Positions 36,257 through 49,215 are shown, counted from the stretch's first letter. The stretch: DNA of 64,000 nucleotides from Pinus tabuliformis (GCA_031772625.1 CM062817.1:950582327-950646326), one strand, 5' to 3'. Notes: a model not told the origin generated them from the sequence alone. Numbers and translations are program-made.

Positions 36257-37289
36257 CTATAAAGGTTCCTGCAAGATTCCTTCTTCTTGTTCTTCATCAA
36301 TTTCCACTTGTTGTTCTTCATGCTCCTGAATTTGTTGTTCATTTTCTTGTATTGGTGGGATGTTTTCCTGCTGCTCTTCAAACCTGTCAATAACCTTCTT
36401 GACCTCCAACTCACCTACAGTCCTCTTGAAAATTTCTAACTTATTAAATATAACATCCTTGCTTCTAATCATTTTATGTTTTACTAGATCCCATAAACGA
36501 TAACCGAAATCTTCATCTACATATCCCAAAAAATGCATTTCATAGATTTATCATCTAGCTTAGTTATATTTTCTTTGGGAACATGTACAAATGCTTCACA
36601 TCCAAATATTTTCAAGTGAGAATAATTCAAATCTTATCAGTCCAAACTTATTTAGGGATATTGCCATCCAAGGCTGTAGTTGGAGATCTATTTATGAGGT
36701 AGCAAGTGGTCCTAACTGCCTCAGCCCAAAAATTCTTCTCCAAACCGTTATTGGACAACACACTTCGCACCTTTTCCATAATGGTGTGATTCATCCTTTC
36801 TGTGACACCATTCTGCTGAGGAGTACCAGGCACAATCTTCTCATGCTTTATGCCAAACCTGTAACAATATTCCTTAAATGCATTTGAGCAATATTCTCCA
36901 CCATTATCTGTTCTTAAACACTTGAGAAATTTGTTAGTCTCTCTCCCAACAACAACATGAAATTTTTGAAATATTCGAAACATTTCACTTTTACTTTTCT
37001 TAGGATATGCTCAAACCTTTCTGGATGCATCATCTATAAATGTTACAAAATATGATGCTCCTTCAAATGATTTGATGTTAACAGGTCCAACCACATATGA
37101 GTTTACTAATTCTAACACATTTTTCTTTCGGTCATGGCCACCTCTAAGTAATGAAACCCTTCCTTTTCTACCATATATACAATGCTCACAAAGATCAAGA
37201 TTGTAGGATTTCAAACTTGGCAATAAATTTTTACCAACAAGGATTTTTAAGCCCTTTTCACTCATGTGACCCAAATGCTTATGCCACAT
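36257..37289 (-). pseudogene. copia GAG-pre-integrase and integrase, broken (Copia-2)
   Basis: It begins MWHKHLGHMSEKGLKIL with C-x2-C (LCEHCIYG), the zinc-binding region. VTFIDDASRKV follows, with the first catalytic Asp. After a break near 36985-37010 comes LRTDNGGEY (second Asp) and PQQNGVTERMN (catalytic Glu), and then AVRTTCYLINRSPTTALDG. A further break occurs near 36540-36650, before FLGYVDEDFGYRLWD, the C-terminal region. All three acidic catalytic residues survive in fragments. Confidence 0.9.
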
Positions 37290-37301
37290 ATCTACTGAAT
37301 T

Positions 37302-37742
37302 TCATTCTTTTGTGACAACAACGAAATCTGATATTCCTATCAGTGTCTTCAATGTGTATAATGTTCCTATCTTGGGTCCTTTGGCCACGACCAATGCTCC
37401 TTTGCTAATTTTCATGCCTCCTTTTCCAAAGCTTGTGGAATAGCCTTCATCATCCAGTTGTCCCATATAGATTAAACTCATGTGCACTTCTGGTACATGC
37501 CTAACCTGTTCCAACAATATATCTTGTCCATATTTCATCTTGATCTAGACATCTCCCACTCCAACAATACTGCAAAAATGATTATTCCCCAAATGCACTC
37601 TACCATAATCACTAGGATTATATGAAACAAAACTATCTTTGCATGGAGTTACATGGTGAGATGCCCCAGAGTCAAGGATCCAATCAAAGCTATTGCTAGA
37701 TGTACATGCACATGCATCCTCTACTGAAATAGTAAACAACAC
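37302..37742 (-). pseudogene. copia aspartic protease, broken (Copia-2)
   Basis: Two adjoining frames (37742-37545 and 37538-37302). The first carries WILDSGASHHVT, the active site. The second reads VRHVPEVHMSLIYMGQLDDEGY, the usual copia protease C-terminal part. A stop at about 37540-37545 separates them. Confidence 0.9.
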
Positions 37743-37849
37743 ATCACCATCTGTGGCTACAGCAGTAGTCTCACCTTCATTTGTGCTGGATGACTTGTGA
37801 TTTGTACTGGATGGTCTTTGCTCCTTTTGTCCTTTCTTCTAGAATCGAC

Positions 37850-38579
37850 ATTCTTTCTTCATGTGACAAAGTTTGCCACAATGAAATTAGATGATCCTAC
37901 CTCTCCTTGATTTTGATTAGCATCTCAATCTTGATCACCCTTGTCGGCCTCAATCCATTCTCCTACCACAATTAGCTAGAGCCAGAGCGTCTCCTCCCTC
38001 GTTTTCTGCAATTGACTTGGGTCACAGTTCCTCATTCACTAAACTGCTACTGACATCATAAAACTTTAGGTTCCCTACGGTTGTTGAAGTTCTCATAGCT
38101 ACAATTAAATTTTCCCAGTTGTTTGGCATATAACACATTAGAAAAATGTCTCTAATTTCATCATCTAAAATGATTTTAACAGAGGTAAGCTAATTAGTAA
38201 TAATATTAAATGCATTCAAGTGCTCAACAACTGAAGCACCCTCCTTCATTTTGAGATTATAAAGCTTCTTCATAAAGAACACTTTGTATGATGTTGTGTT
38301 CTTCTCATATAGGTCATGGAACTTCTTCCATAATCCTTCAACCATCTTTTCTCTGGACACATTGAAATACACATTCTTCACTAGATATTGGCGGATTGTT
38401 GCAATCGCCTTTCTATCTAGCTTATTCCACTCTTCATTTTTCATTGACGAGGGTTTCTTTGTTGTGCCCTCAATCGGAAAATACTGATCCTTCAAAATCA
38501 GTGTATCCTTCATTTGTGATTTCCATAGGGAAAAATTAGCTACGCTCAACTTCTCTATATCTGTAAATGTTGTCTCCAT
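37850..38579 (-). pseudogene. copia gag (Copia-2)
   Basis: The start METTFTDIEKLSVANFSLWK (Met codon at 38577-38579) is typical for Tork/Tnt1 Gag and is followed by LILKDQYFPIEG, LVKNVYFNVSREKMVEGLWK and FFMKKLYNLKMKEGASVVEH. A stop occurs near 38190. Further on, near 37850-37890, is a zinc knuckle with its first Cys lost (FHCGKLCHMKKECRF). It would form the virus-like particle core. Confidence 0.88.
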
Positions 38580-39173
38580 TTTCAATATATTGATGCCCAA
38601 AAACAAAAACTCCACTTAAAAATAAAACTTTAATTATTACTCTTTAAAATTTACTAGTAATGACCTTCCTCCTTTTAAAATACCCTTTTCAAAATTCCTG
38701 CTCCTTTTTAAAATATACTTTTCAAAATTCCAACATATAATTATATATGTTTCATAATAAATATAAAAAAACCATATATAATGTTTTAACTTTTTCACAT
38801 TTCACACATAGATATGTTGGTTTGAAAAAGAGCTTGACGTATATGTGCAAGCTTGATGTAAAAAAAAGTACTAACTCCACGTAAAGCACTTACGCACTCC
38901 ACGTTTTAGGCATCATGACATGTTTCACCATATGGCCACGGCCTTTTTATTTCTTGCAACAACTATCTTAACATTCCTCAGCTAGTTCCTTGGCTATTTC
39001 CTGAACGGCTCCTTTTCCTGGACTCTCTTCTTTGCAGCGATTTCCAATTTCCTTGACAGGTCCTTCAACAGCTCTAGAGGTAACAACCAACGTTTTAATG
39101 AATGCTGCCAGAGTAAGGCGATGGCACTAAGAAGCTTTCACAGTGGATATTTGACCCTAGCTCTGATAACAAT

Positions 39174-39510
39174 TGTTAGTTCCGAGCATACATCACACAC
39201 AACAGATTTATACTCAGAGACTTAGACAGCAATAGCAAAGAATAATTTCAGAGACAGACAAATGGAGAAACAACAAGATTACTCAATCAGAAATAGCGGA
39301 ATAGATAAAACAATCACGAAAGAACATAAATCACTTTGCATTACCTAACAGGATTGGCCTTGGCTTGCTTTCCTTGGCCAGAGAAATTACAAATTTATAC
39401 AGGGTAAAGAAGGATCTAGAATCCTGCATGTGATTTAGATGGAGATCTAGAAACTAATGGCGGTGTAGAAGGATCTAGAATCCTGCATGAATTTGGCTTC
39501 ACTCTTAACA
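39174..39510 (-). repeat. 5' LTR of Copia-2
   Basis: 337 bp, partner of 34159-34555. Adjacent bases 39161-39173 (CTCTGATAAC..) read as a mutated tRNA-Met primer-binding site on the minus strand. Target duplication TTCTA follows at 39511-39515. Confidence 0.93.
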
Positions 39511-39594
39511 TTCTATGTGCTCCAACCCCACTCTTTATCCTATGAATGGCTCGTGCAACAAATCTCCCATTTCTTTTCATCTCAAATTTCTTAG

Positions 39595-41169
39595 AGTATT
39601 TCGAAAAAGAGAAGTAATCGTTCGTTGGACCAAGAAGCTTGAAGCTATTCATGTGAATGAAAAGAATGGATCCAGGTGGGTTTCTGTGTGTATTTCATGG
39701 GATTTCTTCACTATTATTGAATCATGTGAATTCTAGTTAGAGTCTAGAGGCATATATTCATGAACACAGAATTTATTTCGAAAAAATTAATAACCGTAAG
39801 AGGAGGTTTCCAAATACGCATTGTTATTTTTATCTCGTCTAAATATTTGTGTTATGGAATATTGTTGAATGTTTAGATGTCAAAATGGAATATTGTGGTG
39901 CGTGCAGAATATGATTTGTTAACTATGTCGAGAATATTAGGTAAAGCCATGGATAGGCTACACCATCATGTTTTGGGTTTTGAGCACTAATCCCAAATTG
40001 TGAGATTAAATATTTCGAGAATGTCTAGGATTTTCATTCCAATCAATCGAAACTTCTACTAGAGATATTTTTTTGTACCGCTAATATTTATCGATCAATG
40101 AAGTGATAAAGGAGAGAGAATTATTTATTACCCTCCATGTGCACTAATGGGCATCTGGACACTAATATAGTATCCCATCAAAACATGTGAATAAATGAAG
40201 ATTGTGATATAGTTGTGACATTATTAAAAGTACAAGGTGGTGGCAATTAATTTATACTACAATTTTTATTGTTTGTAGTGATTTGGCTTTGTCATTATCC
40301 ATGGTAATTACAATATATGTTTTAATTATGATTGACATTATGATGACAATAATGTAGTTTAGAGTATAAATGTGAGTTATTTTTAATGTATAATTTTTTT
40401 TTTTAATATATATATATATATATATAATAATCATTACACATTATTAATAGGTTTATATTTGAATTAATTTAATTTATTGAATATTGGTTTTTAAGTTGAC
40501 CGAGTGTTATTGAGAAAGATATTTTAAAACTTACATGGATGAATTAAGTGATGGTGGAAAATTAACAATACTTTTTTTTTGGTGTGAGGTTTTCTATCCA
40601 TGGAAACCCCATTTTTCATATAGAAATGATTCCTAAGGAACACGTATGTGCAACAAGAACACAGTGGGATGAATAATAGCAACTACTTGTGATAAATTAA
40701 CAATATTTAATAATGATTAAGATGAATAATAAAAGATAAAAATATTTTCACAAGACAACTACAAAATCCACAAATATGTTTTCTTCATATTTCATATTTT
40801 TTAAGTTTCTTATATTTTCATATTGATTTAGTCTGAATAGAAGGTGATTTGGATTACCATTGAAATCTTAAACTAAAAATATATCATACTATAGTGTAGT
40901 TTATATTGTATTTCTCAATATTAAAAATTTATTTCCCAATCCTATATGTTCCACACAATTCTATTTCCATTTCATTATATGATTTAAATTTGAATGCATT
41001 CTATTGACTTTAGTATTTTTCTATATCTTAGAATTATAACAGAACATAAATTAGACATGAAAAAAATGTAAAAAATGTATTGGACTTCAACTTATAATGT
41101 ATGTATTTTAAAATTGGTTTTCATTATTTTGATTGTTAAACAATTCTTTCATAATTTGTATTATTTCTT
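39595..41169. other. AT-rich intergenic DNA
   Basis: Sequence between the carboxylesterase stop and the large inverted repeat. No gene recognised; a short TA run at about 40410-40428. Confidence 0.6.
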
Positions 41170-44100
41170 CTTTATCTTTTCATCAATTAATACATTACAT
41201 CATTTCTCATATTAAAATCCATGTACCCCATAATGTATTATATTTCATCATTGTTCAAATCAACTTGTTATTATAAATCAATTTCTAATGTATCATTTTT
41301 TTGTTAGTTTAAATGAGTTTTGGGATGACTCTCACAACTAACATATGGCTTCACTAGCTACAACCTAGGGGCATCTAAGCCATCAAAATGATGTAAGGAT
41401 CGTACCTATTGTAGGCCACACTGACTCTTAGCATGGTTGGATTTTTTCCCATGTAGTTTAAAATTGATGATTTTTACACCATAGAGTGTTTTGATAGAAC
41501 ACCCTGTCAGAATCTTCTCTACACGCCATGGGAATTTCCAATGTATCATTTTTTTTGTATGTTCAACATTGGTGAGAATACATCATTTTTGTTTCCAAGA
41601 ATAACACTTGAATAGGGCGAGGAACTGAACTATTGACTTAACATCTATGATTACCTTAATAGTTCAATCGATCACCATCCATCCAAGACCCATTGGACAC
41701 TGTATCATTACTAAAATCCATGCATCTTATTATTTTTCATTATGTCATTATTAAAATCAATGAAACTAATTTATTAAAATATTTTTCAGTCTACCATCTT
41801 TGAAATAAATGCACCCTGTTGTTTTTGTCTTATATCTTTATTGATGTTATCTCATTGTTAAAATGATTTGAATTACAAAAAAATCATTATTTGTTATATC
41901 ATCACTAAAATCAATATATTCTACTATTTTTTGTTATGCCGTTAGATTTTTTTATACCACATGATTAATATTGCATTTATTCATTGTTTATAATAATGGA
42001 GCATATTAATATTGTTAAGTTGTATCTCTTAAAATTTTCTACTACTTTCAGTTTGATAATACACACACAGACACACACAAGGTGTTCCTATTTTGGAATA
42101 GGACTTCCAGAATTTTAATTTAATTGTTAATCATTATTAGATCAAAAATAGGGATTGCAGACACCAATTGTTAATATTGAATCATGCTTCACCAACAAGC
42201 AAGGTAGGAATTTCACAATTATTTTGTACATACTAATATGTTAATATATATATTTTTTTGTTTTTCAATAAATGGAAAATATTTATTTATAAAAGTGATG
42301 GAGTTAAAGAATTCAGAAAGGAGAACAAATATTCACCCTTAGAGTGAACGAGAGGGCCTGAAGAAGAGTAGATGCAACTACAAAAAACTAAACAACTTAA
42401 TTTTATAACCCAATTACAAACATCCATATATGATTTAGCTCTTGACCCATTAATAAAATATATAAATCATAACTAACTCTGCATATTACAAAATTGATAG
42501 GAGGATTTTTTTTCCTTATTAACTATTATCCCGAGAATTGTGTGAAATAGGATGAACTTAGACATCTACTGTACTCAGAATGACATTCTCATAGGAAAAT
42601 GAGACTTTCTCATGACAATGACAGAGTGATGAGAAGGTAGATCCATGACTAACAATAGTGAACCTAGAAAGCGCATTAAGTGAATACTTGTAATATCCCT
42701 AGAACCGGATGTTATAATTTTAATAACATGTAAAATATTAATGACAATATAGGGTCAGATATACACATTGCAATGTCAAGCAATTGAAGGTCATCTTTCC
42801 ACGTTAAGAAGAAACCAAACAAGGAAAGAGACTTGATCGATGTATACGTGTATCTTTCATATATGCGCATAGATATGAAAGCATGCATATATGGATGTTA
42901 CGTATAGGCGAAAATGCTTTTGCAAGATTAAAATTAACCATTTTTCCAATTTATTTTATGTGTGATTAAAAACAAATGCATTCCTATTCTTTCATTTGCA
43001 TCTTCGCTCAAACACCACCCACTCACTTGGGAATCGTAGGGGAGCACATTGTCACATGGACAACTTTTGTATATGCACATAGATATGGAAGTGCACATAT
43101 ACTAAAATCACACATATGTGAAAATGAAAGTTCATTTATGCAAGTAGACTTCTATATATTTTCTTCCATATCTATGTGTAGAGAAGAAATTATAGAGGTA
43201 GTATCCCCGATGAAGTCACTTAAGACCTTATTGGTTAAAGTTGAACTACAATTAATTTACAAAATATAAATCATATAATTTACGTGTTTTTCTATTAACA
43301 AGAAAAAAATTATATCTACATTTATTTAGAAGAAAAGACAATGAAATTTAATTGCATTAATATTCTTGAGAATATTAAATGATTATCAGGTATGAATAAA
43401 TTCCTAGAATTTAAAGAATCAATTGCTTAGTTAGTTATGTTCTAGGAATGGAAATAACAAAGAGAAAAAACTACTCATTATTACGTATTCACTTTCTAAA
43501 GGAGAGGAGAGAGAAAAAATGTACTAGAGAGAATGGCTAGAGACAAATGCCACTAGTTTGTAAATTTATCCAAAGACCAGGGATAAATGGCTGTAGATAA
43601 ATGCCATGAATTTGGTTCTTTTTTGTGGAATTATTGTGGGAGAGAAAGACATAAATTTCCAAGAACCAATAGTGGGAGAAAAATATTGGTTACAAGCCCT
43701 CAATTTAAGGAAACACATTGTTGAAGGTTGCAGGGAAATAGTCTCAAAATTTCTCAGAAAAATGATTCTTAACTAGAAGGGAAAAGGTCAGGGGTAGCTA
43801 GGTGAGAAGCTAGCTTATGGTTGGGTGGACCATGAGAGCCCTATTTCCCACCACCTGTGGGTGACACCCATAGGAAAAATTATTTTCTCCTAGACAGTCT
43901 TCAATCAGAAGCCAACAACCCCTTGCAACTAGCAGATAGCTCTACGTACCACCATCTCCCCCACCTGAATCGCTTATTATCTACCCTCGCCCATTTGTTA
44001 TGATCGTATGTTTGAAGGTGGCTCTTCCAACCATGAAGGTATGCCTTCCATTGCGTAATTTGATATCTGTGCTTACTTATCATGGACACTCTTGGGCATG

Positions 44101-44650
44101 GAATAGTGGGGGGATTCAGAGGAAATAATGGAATAGGTGTGTACTCTTGTCCCGTTGTCCAACATGGTGGTTAACCTTGTATCCTAGTACCGTGGGATCT
44201 CCTTTATTGGATACTAGAATTAGGAGTGGCACTACATTGGAAATATCAATTTTCGTTACATGGTCCTCCTTCCCAGCACCACATACATCACCCCCTCTAC
44301 TCATTATAGCCCCCTTTCCAATATTTCCCGTCCAGGTCCACATTTTTCCATTAGGTCCACAAGGAGTTAGCCTCCCATTCCCCTTGTCCAAACATTGGTC
44401 CAGGCCTCGATTAATCCTACAAAGGTTGACACAGCTAAAAATAAAGTAGAACACATAATTTGGCCATTCTTAATGGGAAATGTACCATAAAATGAAAAAA
44501 ATGGTCATACATACAAATTTAGCATGTGGGAAAAAGACAACATGAGCTCTACCCCCTATCATTATGGTCATTGTAGAAACTAATATGTAGATTCAAAACT
44601 GCTCATGAAATTTACTAAATTACAAGACTTGAAGCTACTCTATTGATCCG
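41170..44650 (+). repeat. large inverted repeat, left arm (about 3.5 kb)
   Basis: The arm matches the reverse complement of 45578-49215 in the same order along its length. Checkpoints: the CCTAGGGGCATCTAAGCCATC block (41373/49020 region), AAGGTGTTCCTATTTTGGAATAGG (42078/48270 region), the TCACTTAAGACCTTATTGGTTAAAG region (43207/47000), CTAGCTTATGGTTGG..GGACC (43810/46400), CTTGTATCCTAGTACCGTGGGAT (44172/46040) and the inner end ACAAGACTTGAAGCTACT (44620/45600). Identity is about 80-85% by eye, with indels. No gene family was recognised in it; an open frame at 44116-44454 (minus) has no preserved counterpart in the other arm. Confidence 0.9.
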
Positions 44651-45577
44651 CTGAAGTTAATTCACCATCTAAAACAAGAATCATAAAATGACAAAGGAAG
44701 CATCACACATGCATTGAGATTTATCTAGTGGAAAGGAACTACTCAAAGTCCATTACTATCTATATTGCATTAATCAAAGAATAGAGAAGAAATACATATG
44801 CTTGCTCAAGCCTGAGAACACCCTACAAGTGTATAGTCTATCCCTATACTTGACTGATTGACTCTGGCCAATGCTTAGCCAAATTTTAAGTCCTCCAAGG
44901 TCCTATTTACTTGTGTTGTTCCCTTAAGGAATCAAGCCCCTATTAATTAGGAAATTCTCTCATATCAATTGTGTAATTCATTTTGGTCCTTCCTCTCAAT
45001 ATATGCACCCTCTATACACTTCATAATAGTCTACAACTAATCGTACATTGCCTTCAAATCTCCATATCAACTGGGCAAATTGAATTCTTTGCATTCACGA
45101 GCTAATTTAGGTTGATTGATTAGTTATTTGGATGATCACTGAGTGTGGTTGAAGTTCCACTTCCACAATTTGATTTTCCACTAGTTCCTCTAATAGATAG
45201 AACTATTTTAAGTGACCATAACTCAATTTAACTGAATTAAGTTGCTACAAATGAAACTAACTCAACCTAGGCTCATAAAACTTAGGAACCCACTACACAT
45301 AATTGAACTTCATGCTCCTAACTCGAATTAACTTATCTAGACCCCTATTTTTTAGGAATCAACTCAAGCAAATTCAACTTCAACTCATTAACTGAAATTT
45401 AGTGTTCTTAATTGAGTGACAAGAGACATGTCACCTCAGTTAACTTCTCCAAGTTATCTTCTGATATGTAATTCAGAATTTCTTCAATTTGATTAAGTCA
45501 AAAATCAAAATTGGAAATTTATTGCTGCATTTTCAACAACCATCACCCTGCCTAGGGCCATGATATGAGCCCCCACA
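44651..45577. other. spacer between the arms of the large inverted repeat
   Basis: About 927 bp with no palindromic counterpart and no recognisable gene. It would form the loop if the arms paired. Contains repeated AACTCAA/TCAACTT-like words but no clear tandem array. Confidence 0.75.
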
Positions 45578-48500
45578 GATCAATATAGTAGCTTCAAGTC
45601 TTGTGATTTAGTAAATTTCATGACAAATTTTGAATCTACACATTAATTTCTACAATGGCTAGAATGATAGGGGTTAGAGCTCATGTTTGCTTTTGCCCAC
45701 ACGTTAAATATGTATGTCTCGACCATCTTTTGCATTTTATGTTACAGTTCCTATTGAGAGTGGCCAAATTATGATTTTAACCTTATTTTTAGCTGCATCA
45801 ACCTCTGAGGCATTATTCCAAGCTTGACCCAAAGTGTGGACAAGGGGAGGGGGAGGCTAACTCCTTATGGACACAATAGACAGATATACACCTGGATGAA
45901 AAATATGTGGAAAGGGGTTGTAATGATCAGAGGGGGGTGATGTATATGGTGTTGGGAAGCATGACTACGTAGCCAAAATCACGATTTCCCATGTAGTCTC
46001 ACTCCTAAAGATGGTGTTTAATAAAGGAGATCCCACGAGACTAGGATACAAGGTTAACCACCAAGTTGGAAAAGGGGACACGAATACAAACCAATTCCAT
46101 TATTTTCACTAAACCCTCCAACCATTCCATGCACAAGAGTGTCCATGATAAATAAGCATGGATATCCAACTACATAATTAAACCCATACCTTCGAATTTG
46201 GAAGGCCCACCTTCAAACATACGATCATAACAAATAAGTGAGTGTACATAATAGCTGACTCAAGTGGTGGAGATGGTGGCACATAGAGTTATCTTTTGGT
46301 TGCATGGGGTTGTTAGCTGTCGTCTGAAGATTATCTAGGAGAAAATAATTTCTCCTATGGGTTCCACCCATAGGTGGTGGGTAATAGGGCTCTCACGGTC
46401 CACCAACCATAAGCTAGCTTCTCGCCTATCTACCCCTAAGATTTTCCCTTCCAGTCAAGAAATAATTGTTTCTGAGAAATTCTCATATTATTTCCTCGCA
46501 ACCTCAAGGAATTTCTTGCTTTAAATTGAGGGTTTCTCACTGGTCTTTTTCTCACACTAATGTTTCTTGGCAATTTCTGTCTTTCTCTCCCACAATGATT
46601 CCACAAAAGAGAACGAGATTCATGGCATTTATCTCCAATTATTTATCCCTGGTCTCTGCATAAATTTCTAGACTAATGGAATTTATCTCCAACCATTCTC
46701 TTTGGTACCCTTTTTCTCTCTCTCCTTTCCTTAAGAAAGTGAATGGGTAGTAATTATGAATTTTTCCTCTTTTTTGTTTCCATTCCTGTAACATAACTAG
46801 CTCACCTACTCATTCTTTGACTATTAGGAATTTAGTCATACCTGATAACCCTTTACACATTCTCAAGAATATTTATGCGATTAAATTTTATTGTCCTTTG
46901 TTCCAAATAAATGTAAATATAAACATTTTCTTGTTAATAGAAATACATGTAAATTCTATGATTTACATTTTCCAAATCAATTCTAGTTTAACTTTAACCA
47001 ATAAGGTCTTAAGTCACGTCATCAGGGATACTACCTGTATAATTTCTTCTATGAACATAGATATGCAAGAACATATATAAAAGTCTACTTTCATAAATGC
47101 ACATGAATTTTCACATATGTGTGACTTTAGTATATGTGAACTTCCATATCTATGTGCATATACATAAGTTCTCCATATACATAATCCATCTTGCATATAT
47201 ACGCAACTTTTGTATATGCACATAAATATAGAAGTATGCATATACAAAAGGAATACATATGTGAAAAAATGAATATATGGAAGATGACTTCCACAGATGT
47301 GTGACTTTTTGGTCCCTATGATGCCCAGGTGAGTGGGTGGTGTTTGAGTGAGGTTGCAAATGCAAAAATAAGAATGATTTTTTTTAATCACACATAAAAC
47401 AAAATGGAAAATGGGTTAATTTTAATATTGTGAAGGCATTTTCGCTTATGTGTAACATCCATATATGCATGCTTTGATATCTATGTGCATATGCGAAAGA
47501 TACAAATATACATGGATTAAGTCTCTTTCCTTATTTGACTTCTTCTTAACGTGGCATGTTTACCTTCAATTTCTTGACATTGCAATGTGTATATTTCATC
47601 CTATATTGTCATTAATATTTTCCATGTTATTAAAATTATAACATCGAGTTCTAGGGACATTACAGGTATTAACTTAATGAGCTTTCTAGGCTCACTATTG
47701 TTGGTAATGGATCTATCTCCTGATCACTCCATCACTATCATGAGAAAGTCTCCTTTTCCTATGAGAATTTCGTTCTTGGTACACTAGATGGCTAAGTTCA
47801 ACTTATTTCACCAAATTCTGAGGATAATAGTTAATAGCGATAACAATACTTCTCCTATGAATACTGTAATATTCATTCTTAGTTATGATTCATATATTTT
47901 GTTAAGGGGCAAGAGCTAAATAATATATGGATGTTTGTAATTGGGTTAGAAAATGAAGTATTTTAGTTTATTTGTAATTGCATGTACTCTTCTTCAAGCC
48001 ATCTAGTTCACTCTAAGGGTTAATATTTGTTCTCCTATTTGTTCTCCTTCTTGAATGATTTGAATCCATCACTTTTATAAATAAATATTTCCCATTTATT
48101 TAAAATAAATAAAATAATATATATTAATATATTAGTATTTACAAAATAATTGGGAAATTCTTACCATGCTTAGTGGTGAAACATGATTCAATATTAATAA
48201 TTTGTATCAACAATCCCTATTGTCCATCTAATATTGCCAATAATTTAATTAAATTTATGGAATTCCTATTCCAAAATAGGAACACCTTGTGTGTGTATGT
48301 GTGTATTATGAAACTGAAAGTAGTAGCAAAATTTAAGATATAGACCTTAATATTATTGTTATGATCCATTATTAGAAACAACGAATAAATGCAGTATTAA
48401 TCACGCAATATAAAAACAATATAATATCATCACAAAAAATAATAGAATATATGGATTTTAGTGATGATATAACAAATAATGATGCACCACAATTAGGAAG

Positions 48501-49215
48501 TTGCAATGATTTTTTTGTAATTCAAACTGTTTTAACACTGAGATAACATCGATAAATATATAAGACAAAAATGACAGGGAACATTTATTTCAAAGATGGT
48601 ACACTAAAAATTATGTAAATAAATTAGTTTCATTGATTTCAATAATGACATAATGAAAAAAAATCAGATGCATGGATTTTAATACTGATACATTGTTCAA
48701 TGGGTCTTAGATGCATGGTGATTGGGTGCACTGTTAAGGCACTCCTAGATGTTAAGTCCCCGGTTCAATCCCCCTGCTGCCCCCCTATTCAAGTGGTATT
48801 ATTGGACATAAACATGATGTAACCTCACCAATGCTAAACATTCAAAAAATATGATACACTGGAAATTTCCATGGGTCGTAGAGAAGATTGTGATAGGGTG
48901 TTCTCTCCAAACTTTTTATGGTGTAAAAATCATTAATTTGAAACTACATGGAAAAAAATATAAAAATCCTGAGTCGGTTCTGCCTAGATTGGGTACGATC
49001 CTTACGTGATTTTGATGGCTTAGATGCCCCTAGGCTACGGTTACTCAAGTCATAGGTTAGTCGTTTGAGTCATCTCAAAACTCACATAAACTAACAAAAA
49101 AATGATAGATTAGAAATTGATTTATAATAGCAGGTTGATTTGAAAAATGATAGAATATAATACATTACAGGGTATAAAGGTTTTAATATGATAATTGATG
49201 AAAAGATAAAGAATA
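45578..49215 (-). repeat. large inverted repeat, right arm (about 3.6 kb)
   Basis: Partner of 41170-44650. It is about 150 bp longer, mainly in the region 47150-47300, where short motifs like TATATGCACATA(G/A)ATAT(G/A)GAAGT recur. The outer limit near 49215 (..GATAAAGAA) is where similarity to the left arm fades; weaker similarity may continue a few dozen bases further. Confidence 0.9.
48710..49080 (+). repeat. SINE-like sequence with tRNA-type A and B boxes
   Basis: TGATTGGGTGCACTGTTAAG (48719-48738) resembles the A box of class II tRNAs (GCCGAGTGGTTAAGG), and GGTTCAATCC (48762-48771) is a canonical B box 24 bases further on. The inverted-repeat partner (about 41600-41690, minus strand) keeps a weaker version. 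The 3' limit is arbitrary. It may be a tRNA-derived SINE captured before the inverted duplication; folding of a complete tRNA is not evident. Confidence 0.35.

Larger units (their letters stand above)
34159..39510 (-). mobile_element. Ty1/copia element Copia-2 (Tork/Tnt1-like) inside the carboxylesterase
   Basis: LTRs are 34159-34555 (397 bp) and 39174-39510 (337 bp) with TGTTAG..TTAACA ends. Perfect target duplications TTCTA lie at 34154-34158 and 39511-39515. Removing element plus one duplication restores the carboxylesterase reading (EHGF|YVLQ). Internal order on the minus strand: gag, zinc knuckle, protease, integrase, RT, RNase H. The RT wording (ILGMRIMCDR, LWLSQEKYMKKGFERFNMKDA) resembles the Tork/Tnt1 lineage. 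RT is open over 297 codons, but gag, protease, integrase and RNase H have frame breaks. LTR identity is about 88% by eye. Confidence 0.95.
33836..39594 (+). pseudogene. CXE-type carboxylesterase pseudogene, split by Copia-2
   Basis: Two pieces: 33836-34158 and 39516-39594, separated by Copia-2 and its target duplication. The first piece starts with the oxyanion-hole motif YFHGGGFCLGS (33853-33885). In another frame it reads LNDVYWRLSLLVGSDKDHSF, LPPLLVAIGGRDMLRD (catalytic Asp region) and, after a TAG at 34091-34093, WLKLCGKSIEVVVVEEEEHGF (catalytic His). The second piece resumes after the duplicated bases as YVLQPHSLSYEWLVQQISHF and ends at TAG 39592-39594, the usual C terminus. The family hydrolyses carboxylic esters with a Ser-Asp-His triad; related GID1 proteins bind gibberellin. 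The middle of the gene, with the GDSAGG nucleophile region, is deleted (roughly 450-500 bp missing near 33900), and the N terminus before HGGG is not recognisable. Confidence 0.87.

Noticed and set aside
44116-44454. 112-codon frame in the left arm (LDKGNGRLTPCGPNGKMW..)
   Set aside because: Looks protein-like, but the inverted partner at about 45800-46130 is full of stops and I recognise no family; not enough to call a gene.
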